In this document: one piece after another, positions 41,803-47,623 of the stretch
How the letters are laid out: each line of letters opens with the position of its first letter
Position numbering within the stretch: position 1 is the stretch's first letter
NCBI GenBank assembly: GCA_947363565.1
Contig: CANAPP010000021.1
Location: forward strand, 1-47,623
Direction: 5' to 3'
Length of the DNA: 47,623 nucleotides
Origin: an uncultured Lachnospiraceae bacterium
Lineage (GTDB): Bacteria > Bacillota > Clostridia > Lachnospirales > Lachnospiraceae
Program-made: the position numbers and the translations under genes
Notes under the pieces: generated by a model
What the model saw: only the letters and a program-made list of their open reading frames with translations
Told to the model about the DNA's origin: nothing
Databases searched by the model: none

Positions 41803-42824
41803 TGCCGTCTCCTCCTTTCCTGTTTTAAAAATGCGTACAGGATAATTCCGTTTGTAATGATCATCCGCACAATCTCCGACATCTGCGGTATCAGTATCGC
41901 ATTGGCAATCGGCGCTGACAGAAGATAAATTGTCTGGTACAGATATGTTCCCAAAACCGCGTGGGAAATCTTCGCCCGCCTCCCGATACACCCGCCGATC
42001 AGGATTGCCGAGACTGCAGGAAAGCTGTGGGACAGCGGCGCATTGTAAAGCTCCACGAACCCGTAAGTCTGGGCGTACACACAGATTCCCGCCGCGCCGA
42101 TGACCGTGGACAGCACAATCGCCATCGTCCGCACCCGGTCAATCCGGATGCCGGAGAGCTGGCAGAACTTTTCATTCTCCCCCACCGCCAGCATCACCGT
42201 GCCGCCCTTCGTCTTAAAGAACCCGTACACCAGCAGGCACACCGCGGCATAAGCCAGAAGAAGGCCTACGGGAACCGATATCTTGCCAAGCTTAAGAACC
42301 ATAAGCTCATTCAGCACATTTCCAAAATAATTCTCCAGGCTGATCTTCGGGCGCAGCCCTTTTGCCCCCACCGGGTAAAGCATCTCCCGGTTGGTAAAGG
42401 GAATCACCGTCCACACGAAATTCATGATGGGGATAAAGGAATACCCGATGAAAATCGCCGCGATATCCTCCTTGCCCTTCACCATATTCAGTATCTTCGC
42501 ATAGAGCAGTCCAAGGAGCACCGCCGGAATGACCGACAGCGCCACAGCTCCCAAAAATCCCGTGATTCCCGTCATGCGAAACTGTATCGCCATACACATG
42601 CCAAGGAGCCCTGCCACAATCCCCACCGGAAGTCCGAAGTTCATCCCCACCCCCGCATTGATCATCGGAATCATGGCAAGCACAAGCACGCCGTTCATAA
42701 CGAACTTCGTAAAGGAGCCGCTTACAAGCTCCGGGATATCCATCCCCAAAAATCCGGCAAGGACAAACAGCGCCAGCATAAACGCCGTAATAATAATCTG
42801 CGGAAGTTTTATCTTACCGTCCAT
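41799..42824 (-). CDS. ABC transporter permease, RbsC-like superfamily (first subunit)
   Basis: 341 residues from the ATG at 42824, which follows GGAGGG and overlaps the ATPase gene by 11 bp. Multiple membrane segments include AFMLALFVLAGFLGMDI and GVLVLAMIPMINAGVGMNFG. The coupling loop reads VGENEKFCQLSGIRIDRVRT and a conserved late segment SAILIGGCIGRRAKI. It is homologous in layout to the second permease, so the channel is likely a heterodimer. Confidence 0.82.
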   Translation of the reverse strand: MDGKIKLPQIIITAFMLALFVLAGFLGMDIPELVSGSFTKFVMNGVLVLAMIPMINAGVGMNFGLPVGIVAGLLGMCMAIQFRMTGITGFLGAVALSVIPAVLLGLLYAKILNMVKGKEDIAAIFIGYSFIPIMNFVWTVIPFTNREMLYPVGAKGLRPKISLENYFGNVLNELMVLKLGKISVPVGLLLAYAAVCLLVYGFFKTKGGTVMLAVGENEKFCQLSGIRIDRVRTMAIVLSTVIGAAGICVYAQTYGFVELYNAPLSHSFPAVSAILIGGCIGRRAKISHAVLGTYLYQTIYLLSAPIANAILIPQMSEIVRMIITNGIILYAFLKQERRRRQ

Positions 42825-44394
42825 CCTTTCCCTCCTCTCCCGTAAATGCAAAGGCAAATTCCTCATCGGTCGCATCCGGCGGCAAAATCCTCGAAAGCTT
42901 TCCCTCGCAGAATACCGCAATCCTGTCGCTGATGCGCTTTAGCTCCTCCAGCTCGCTTGACGCCACCACTACAGTTGTCCCCTGCTCCCGGTTAATCTGC
43001 ACAAGGCTGTTAAGGATTTTCTCCTTCGCGCCGATGTCCACGCCCCTCGTCGGCTCCATGACAAACAGCACCTTCGGGGCGACTAAGACCGCCCTGGCAA
43101 TACATACCTTCTGCTGGTTTCCGCCGCTTAGCTCCTTCACCTTCTGGCCGGCGCTCTCACACTTAATCTCCAGCTTTTCCATCTGCTCCTCTACACAACG
43201 CTCCATCTCTTTCCTATCCCTGACCGGGAAAATGCCGGCCGCCTTTTTCTGGAACAGATTCCTCCCATAAAACCCAGAGAAAACAATATTATCCCGAACC
43301 GAATGTTCCAGCAGAAGACCCATGTTCTTCCGGTCGTCCGGAAGGAGGAACAGCCCGTTTTCTATCGTCTTCCGGACATTTTTCACATCCACCCCGGCGC
43401 CGCCGTACAAAAACTCTCCTTTCACCGGGAACTGACCCATCACGCCGTAGCCCACCGCCAGCTTTCCATGCCCGGAAAGGCTCGTAAGCCCCAGAATCTC
43501 CCCCTCGTATACCTGGAGGTTCAGGCCGTCCAAAAACTCTCCCGGCATATACACAGAAAAATCCTCGAACTTGAGAATCTCTTTCTCCTCCCGGTTCTGA
43601 TGCTCCTTTTTCACCGCCGCCACGTCATACCCGATCATATCCCTGGCAAGGGTACGCATATCAAGCTCGTCCCGCCCATAGTCCGAGACCACCTGCCCGT
43701 CCCTCAGTACGGTCACATGGTCGCACACCTGGCAGATTTCATGGAGCCTGTGAGTGCAGAAGATAACCGAGGTTCCCTTCTCTGCAAGCTCCTTTAGCAC
43801 TTTCATCAGTTTCCCCGCGTCCTCGTCTCCCAGAACCGCCGTAGGCTCATCGAGAAGAAGGAGCTTTAAGTCTCCCTTATTCACTTCTCTGGCAATCTCA
43901 ACGAACTGCTTTGCATTCACCGAGATGTTCTTGACCAGATAAGAATTATCGATTTCAAATCCAAGCTGCTCTAACACTCCGGCTGCATCCTCGTTATCCT
44001 TCTTCCTGTCCACAAAACAAAGCTCAGGGCTTAACACCTTCCCGAGTATTCCTTTTGTATTCTCTCTTGTGAGCTTTATGTTCTCCGCCACAGTCATCTC
44101 CGGAATCAGCATAAACTCCTGGTAGATCATCCCGATTCCCCGCCCTATGGCCTCCGTCGTAGAGCGGAGCTTAACCTTCTCCCCCTCAAACAGCACATCG
44201 CCGCTGTATCCGCCTGTTGCGGCGATGACGCTGTTTCCGAACAGAATGTTCATCAGCGTGCTCTTTCCGGAACCGTTCGCCCCGATAAGCCCGTAGATTT
44301 CTCCCTTTCTGACGGACAAGTCCACCTTGTCAAGGACTTTGTTCTGCCCATAATATTTTTCCAGGTTTTTAACCTCTAACACATACTTTCCCAT
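42814..44394 (-). CDS. Two-domain sugar-type ABC ATPase with one degenerate site
   Basis: 526 residues from the ATG at 44394, with AAGGAG upstream. It has the two-ATPase-domain plan of RbsA. Domain 1 has an intact Walker A (GANGSGKST, residues 38-46), Walker B (LLLLDEPTA, 178-186) and switch His (215), but its signature region is degenerate (ISVNAKQFVEIARE, 157-170). Domain 2 has an intact signature (LSGGNQQKVCIARA, 422-435), a poor Walker A (GHGK, 308-311), and Met in place of the Walker B Asp (VLFVMEPTRGVD, 442-453). One composite site therefore looks competent and the other inactive. It powers the two permeases encoded downstream. Confidence 0.88.
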   Translation of the reverse strand: MGKYVLEVKNLEKYYGQNKVLDKVDLSVRKGEIYGLIGANGSGKSTLMNILFGNSVIAATGGYSGDVLFEGEKVKLRSTTEAIGRGIGMIYQEFMLIPEMTVAENIKLTRENTKGILGKVLSPELCFVDRKKDNEDAAGVLEQLGFEIDNSYLVKNISVNAKQFVEIAREVNKGDLKLLLLDEPTAVLGDEDAGKLMKVLKELAEKGTSVIFCTHRLHEICQVCDHVTVLRDGQVVSDYGRDELDMRTLARDMIGYDVAAVKKEHQNREEKEILKFEDFSVYMPGEFLDGLNLQVYEGEILGLTSLSGHGKLAVGYGVMGQFPVKGEFLYGGAGVDVKNVRKTIENGLFLLPDDRKNMGLLLEHSVRDNIVFSGFYGRNLFQKKAAGIFPVRDRKEMERCVEEQMEKLEIKCESAGQKVKELSGGNQQKVCIARAVLVAPKVLFVMEPTRGVDIGAKEKILNSLVQINREQGTTVVVASSELEELKRISDRIAVFCEGKLSRILPPDATDEEFAFAFTGEEGKDGR

Positions 44395-44455
44395 GATCCT
44401 TCTCCTTCGCAGCAGCAGCGTGCCGATGTCAGCGCATGGGCTGCCAGCGACTCTC

Positions 44456-44502
44456 ATTATAGCAAAAAGGAGCGAAAGATTCATCTCCTTCCGCCCCTTT
44501 TT
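44456..44502 (-). promoter_or_regulatory. Terminator-like hairpin followed by an extended -10 promoter
   Basis: Between the binding-protein and ATPase genes, the minus strand has a 15-bp stem (44464-44478 with 44488-44502, two G-U pairs) ending in five T residues. It is immediately followed by TGCTATAATG, an extended -10 element (TATAAT at 44456-44461). The hairpin probably reduces read-through so that more binding protein than transporter is made. The promoter would add separate ATPase-permease expression. Confidence 0.55.
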
Positions 44503-44523
44503 CTTACTTAACGCTTAATACGC

Positions 44524-45699
44524 TTAATAATAGATTGACTCCATAATAAACATATAGTAGTTCTCGTAATCCATGTATTGCTGGAAATCTACATCCAGGC
44601 CGAACTTGTCCTTTGCCAGCTTTCCAAGGTTCTCCGCATTGTTCGGGTTGAAATCCGGATCGGCGATCATCTGCCTTGCAACCTCAACACCGAACTTCGG
44701 AAGGAAGATGGTAACCGGAATCGGCCATCCGGAAAGCCTTCCCTTCATATCCTGTGCGTCAACCTTCTCCGCGATCATCTGGTTGATCTTGTCAAAGTTA
44801 GTCGCATCCTCCTCCGCAATCTCCAGACCAAGCACGGTCGGATAAGCCTGCGTCGGCGTCGGGCAGCACTGCTCCGCAACCGTGAACTTAAGCTCTAAAG
44901 CCTTTGCGATGATCACATCATACATCGGGCAGTTTGTTCCGAAGATGTTCGTCTCTTTGCCGTATTTCTCAATCTGTCTCGGAATATCTTCCTGAAGGAA
45001 CTGCTGCATAGCCTCCGGCCCGTTTCCGGTCTGCGGGTCAGGCGTGATCACTTCCACAAACTCAAGCCCCAGTTCTTTGCAAGTCTCTTTCATCTTATCC
45101 CTTCTCGCCGTAATCGTCGGCTTTGCCAGATGGGTCGGGAAAGAATAGTGGATAAATGTCTTCGCGCCCATCTCCTTCGCCTTTGTCGGGATTGTCTCGC
45201 CTCTTCGGATGGCGTCCATATCAAGGTTCACGTCGATGTTCTCCGACATCATGTCAGGCTCGTCGTAGATTGTTGACGCGATAGTGATGATGTCCGGATT
45301 TTTCTCCTTAAGCTGCTGGAATGCCGGAATCAGTCCGGACTGCCCGGAGCTTACGATAACCGCCCTCATCAGCGGGTCGTCTGCCGCAGATACGATGGTG
45401 CTGATACATCCTTCAATCTCTGTGTCAAATTTCTCCGGCAATACAAGGTGCGTCACCACGTCCGGATACTCTTCCATGAGCTGCTCCCCTGCCCGGAACT
45501 CGTCCTCACTTACAGACAGCGTAGGTGTTACAATGGCAATGTGATACTCCTCGCCCGCCTCTTCCCCGGCCTCTCCCTCAGCCTCAGTCGTCTCTTCCTT
45601 TGCCTCCTCGGTCTCCTTTGTCTCATTGCTGCCACATGCCGTGCATATCATTGTAAAAAGCATAACGACAACGAGAAGTACTGATAGTCTTCTTTTCAA
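44524..45699 (-). CDS. DUF3798-family solute-binding lipoprotein
   Basis: 391 residues. The start is a TTG at 45699, five bases after AGGAGG; no ATG is available, and it gives a proper lipoprotein signal (KRRLSVLLVVVMLFTMICTA, then the lipidated Cys). A Glu-rich linker of about 30 residues follows. The DUF3798 domain includes YHIAIVTPTLSVSEDEFRAG, MRAVIVSSGQSGLIPAFQQL, GAKTFIHYSFPTHLAKPTIT and FGTNCPMYDVIIAKALEL, a periplasmic-binding-protein-like fold. The ligand is unknown. It is encoded before a dedicated ATPase and two permeases, so it should be their substrate receptor. Confidence 0.87.
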   Translation of the reverse strand: MKRRLSVLLVVVMLFTMICTACGSNETKETEEAKEETTEAEGEAGEEAGEEYHIAIVTPTLSVSEDEFRAGEQLMEEYPDVVTHLVLPEKFDTEIEGCISTIVSAADDPLMRAVIVSSGQSGLIPAFQQLKEKNPDIITIASTIYDEPDMMSENIDVNLDMDAIRRGETIPTKAKEMGAKTFIHYSFPTHLAKPTITARRDKMKETCKELGLEFVEVITPDPQTGNGPEAMQQFLQEDIPRQIEKYGKETNIFGTNCPMYDVIIAKALELKFTVAEQCCPTPTQAYPTVLGLEIAEEDATNFDKINQMIAEKVDAQDMKGRLSGWPIPVTIFLPKFGVEVARQMIADPDFNPNNAENLGKLAKDKFGLDVDFQQYMDYENYYMFIMESIYY

Positions 45700-45729
45700 C
45701 TTATCCTCCTGTATAATTTTTATAAATAA

Positions 45730-45759
45730 AGTATAAGTTTGAAGACTATTTTTTGTCAA
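45730..45759 (-). promoter_or_regulatory. Strong promoter of the DUF3798 transporter operon
   Basis: Minus-strand TTGACA (45754-45759) with TATACT (45730-45735, spacer 18) or TTATAC (spacer 17), about 30 bp before the TTG start. Confidence 0.8.
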
Positions 45760-45770
45760 ATTGCTAGTTC

Positions 45771-45808
45771 CTATAAATAAACTCATTTATAGAATATATC
45801 GATATTCT
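45771..45808. promoter_or_regulatory. Tandem palindromes upstream of the transporter promoter
   Basis: CTATAAAT (45771-45778) and ATTTATAG (45785-45792) form a perfect 8-bp inverted repeat. Overlapping by two bases, AGAATAT (45791-45797) and ATATTCT (45802-45808) form a perfect 7-bp one. Both lie just upstream of the -35, a position typical for an activator. The short AT-rich stems could instead be a weak transcript end for the preceding gene. Confidence 0.5.
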
Positions 45809-45815
45809 TTATTTC

Positions 45816-46172
45816 TCACTCTCCCTTAACATATACATCAAAATTATTCCTGATCATAACCCCCTTATTTTCCTGCACTGCAAGACCTTCCTCCGCCGAA
45901 ACCGCCTGCTCGTTTTCGCCTGCCTTGATCTGGCTTTGGATTTCTTCAAGCTTCTTTTCCAGAAGCCTGATACTCTCCTCTGAACCCACGCTGTCGCCGG
46001 AGGTGGACTTCATGAGCAGAAGCGAATTCTGTACAGACTTTTTCTCCTCCTCCAATGTCCGCTGTTTCTTCTCATCTTCCATTGCTGTCTTCGTCCCCAC
46101 GGGATTCATCCGGCTGTCCTGCTGCATCATCGCCTGCGCATCTGCACACGCATTTCTTACCGTATTGATCAT
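45816..46172 (-). CDS. Small coiled-coil protein, unknown function
   Basis: 118 residues, hydrophilic, with no signal peptide or membrane segment. Residues about 30-85 are strongly helical and coiled-coil-like (EDEKKQRTLEEEKKSVQNSL and SIRLLEKKLEEIQSQIKAGE). The ends are less ordered. Its ATG overlaps the stop of the short upstream reading frame (ATGA), so it seems translated with the sensor kinase genes. It lies between the two-component system and the transporter it may regulate. I do not recognise the family. Confidence 0.75.
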   Translation of the reverse strand: MINTVRNACADAQAMMQQDSRMNPVGTKTAMEDEKKQRTLEEEKKSVQNSLLLMKSTSGDSVGSEESIRLLEKKLEEIQSQIKAGENEQAVSAEEGLAVQENKGVMIRNNFDVYVKGE

Positions 46173-46300
46173 CTTTCCTGCTTCTCCTTTACTTGTTTTT
46201 CACATACCGCACCGATAACGGTATATAGATATATCGGAAAATATCCTTGTTCCACAAGCCGTTTTGCGCGGACGGACACTCTCCCTTCGCCAACGGTCAC
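46169..46300 (-). CDS. Candidate 43-residue small protein linked to the sensor kinase
   Basis: A 43-codon frame starts with GTG overlapping the kinase stop codon (GTGA, 46297-46300). It ends with a TGA overlapping the ATG of the coiled-coil gene (ATGA, 46169-46172). AAGG lies four bases before the GTG. The product has a basic N-terminal part (VRAKRLVEQ), a hydrophobic stretch with one Cys (GYFPIYLYTVIGAVC) and a charged tail (EKQVKEKQER). Four-base overlaps at both ends are the usual sign of translational coupling. It may be a small membrane or signalling peptide, or a chance open frame. No known family is recognised. Confidence 0.45.
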   Translation of the reverse strand: MTVGEGRVSVRAKRLVEQGYFPIYLYTVIGAVCEKQVKEKQER

Positions 46301-47421
46301 TTTGCCTTCCCGGCCGGTCCTAGGCACAGCAGCATACGGATGGCAAATTCTTCCTCCCCTCGTACTGTCTCCATCGTCCCTCCGTATTTTCTCACCGTTC
46401 GCCTTATATTTTTAAGACCGGTTCCGTAATCTTTCCCACGCATCACACAGCAGCCGCCCGTCCTCTGCCCATGGGCTGTCGCATACCCGGACGGTTTTGT
46501 CGTATTGGTCACGCTGATTATCAGGAAATGGCGCTTCATGCCCGCTGCAGCCGAGATCCTTGGTTTCCCTTTTCCTGCCTGCATACACGCCTTTATCGCG
46601 TTATCCATCGCATTTGCCAGAAGCGTACAAAGATCCGCATCATCAATGCTGTACTTTTTTGAAAAATGGACATCTAGCCTTACCTGTATCCCATTTGCCT
46701 CCGCAAAATTTATCTTTTCCCTCAGGAGAATATCTGCCGCCAGATTTCCCGTATCAATCCCACCCGTCAGGCTGTCCGAAAGGCGGCTCAGATTTTCAGA
46801 ATACTTCTCTGCCTCCGCATATCTTCTCTCCTGCACAAGTCCGGACAGGACGAGAAGATGATTGTCTATATCATGCTGAAAGGCAGCATACCGCTCATTC
46901 CTTCTCCTGGCTTCATCAAGATACTGAAGCGTACATAGATAAGAAGATTCTTTCGCCTTCATCATATCCGACAATCCTTTTGAGATAATGAAAAGCCCGG
47001 TTGCCGTCAGGACCGCCGTCAACCCCGAGACGGAAATCTGCAGCAAAGCTCCCATCCACACACTCATGTTTTTTTCCACGAGCCGGTCCATGAAGACAAA
47101 CTGGAATCCTTCCATAAACGTATACAGCATAAGGATAACCGCAACCGGAACAATCGCCTCAAGTACCTTAAGCTTCACCGATAAAACAGAGAATCCGAAG
47201 ATTACGATTGTATGCAGGATCAGCCCGCACATCTTCGGACCGTGAAAGCGCATCATCAGAAATGCAAGGACACAGCTTGCCAAAAGGCAGACGGATGCAT
47301 GCCATTTTTCCTTAACCCCGGTAAGATTCTGCAAAAATAAGATTTCAAAAAAGCAAAGAAAGCCGTTGATAAACACCCACCAGAGATAAAACATGGCGGG
47401 ATAAACTCCCAACTCCATCAT
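46297..47421 (-). CDS. GHKL-type sensor histidine kinase (AgrC-like layout)
   Basis: 374 residues from the ATG at 47421, which overlaps the response regulator stop by one base (TGATG); the next ATG at 47418 is also possible. About six membrane segments fill the N-terminal 150 residues. The phospho-acceptor is H183 in FQHDIDNHLLVLSGL, the N-box is LLANAMDNAIKAC (near residue 271), and the glycine box is DYGTGLKNIRRTVRKYGG. Multi-pass GHKL kinases next to LytTR regulators often sense peptides. Here the nearby genes suggest control of the DUF3798 transporter. Confidence 0.9.
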   Translation of the reverse strand: MMELGVYPAMFYLWWVFINGFLCFFEILFLQNLTGVKEKWHASVCLLASCVLAFLMMRFHGPKMCGLILHTIVIFGFSVLSVKLKVLEAIVPVAVILMLYTFMEGFQFVFMDRLVEKNMSVWMGALLQISVSGLTAVLTATGLFIISKGLSDMMKAKESSYLCTLQYLDEARRRNERYAAFQHDIDNHLLVLSGLVQERRYAEAEKYSENLSRLSDSLTGGIDTGNLAADILLREKINFAEANGIQVRLDVHFSKKYSIDDADLCTLLANAMDNAIKACMQAGKGKPRISAAAGMKRHFLIISVTNTTKPSGYATAHGQRTGGCCVMRGKDYGTGLKNIRRTVRKYGGTMETVRGEEEFAIRMLLCLGPAGKAK

Positions 47422-47623
47422 CAGATCACCGCATCCTTCAAAAAGCCCAAAAGCCTCTGCATAAATTCCTGCTGCCTTCTCCTTGATACCATCACCCATT
47501 CCCCGCCGGCAAGTACCGCCCATCCCTTTTCCTGCCGGATAACCTGATCCATATTGACAAGAAAGCTTCTGTGGCAGCGGAAGAACCGTTTATCAAACTT
47601 CTGTGACAGCATATCCAGCGTCC
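47421..47623 (-). CDS. LytTR-family response regulator, C-terminal part (cut by window end)
   Basis: Only the last 67 codons are inside the window. They cover the end of a LytTR DNA-binding domain: FDKRFFRCHRSFLVNMDQVI, then WVMVSRRRQQEFMQRLLGFL. The FxRxHRSFLVN segment is the hallmark of this domain, which binds pairs of short direct repeats. The receiver domain would lie beyond 47623. The gene is coupled to the sensor kinase by a one-base overlap. Confidence 0.85.
   Translation of the reverse strand, partial: TLDMLSQKFDKRFFRCHRSFLVNMDQVIRQEKGWAVLAGGEWVMVSRRRQQEFMQRLLGFLKDAVI

Overview
The window reads as chromosome of an endospore-forming Firmicute, most likely a gut Lachnospiraceae relative. 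This is an inference from the spoIIID gene, the strong AGGAGG-type ribosome sites with some TTG and GTG starts, the dnaE-pfkA order, the lipoprotein foldase and the many ABC sugar transporters. No rRNA, tRNA, CRISPR array, prophage or insertion sequence was seen. Most genes lie on the minus strand.

Layout. 60-3537 (minus): a D-threonate/D-erythronate-type kinase, its PdxA2-like dehydrogenase partner, and a DeoR regulator. 3579-5556 (minus): a GreA-family factor, then a PadR regulator overlapping a membrane protein. 5785-14986: an alpha-glucan block with an AraC regulator, two GH13 glucosidases whose active sites predict complementary alpha-1,4 and alpha-1,6 specificity, a large secreted repeat protein on the opposite strand, and malQ. 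15101-16492: a sodium:alanine-type symporter. 16681-21730 (minus): response regulator, minimal histidine kinase, ABC ATPase and FtsX-type permease. 21895-22047: a long imperfect palindromic element directly after the stop codon of thiT. 22050-22918: thiT under a TPP riboswitch whose expression platform appears to be a ribosome-site sequestering hairpin. 23044-24791: a tiny XRE regulator, spoIIID with its ribosome site in a long hairpin, and a fusion of an RQC-type DNA-binding domain to a GNAT acetyltransferase.

24884-32299 (minus) is a fructosamine (Amadori product) type utilisation cluster: GntR regulator, PfkB kinase, substrate-binding lipoprotein, two permeases, epimerase, SIS-domain deglycase and a DUF624/YesL protein. 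It lacks a transport ATPase. 32386-40647 holds housekeeping-type genes: a surface foldase lipoprotein, cardiolipin synthase, a small membrane protein, and the dnaE-pfkA-DUF1934 operon. 40753-47623 (minus) is a less familiar system: a LytTR regulator (cut by the window edge), a GHKL sensor kinase, a 43-codon ORF overlapped at both ends, a coiled-coil protein, a DUF3798 binding lipoprotein behind a strong promoter with tandem palindromes, then an unusual two-domain ATPase and two permeases. This last locus, the palindromic element and the RQC-GNAT fusion are the best candidates for new biology.
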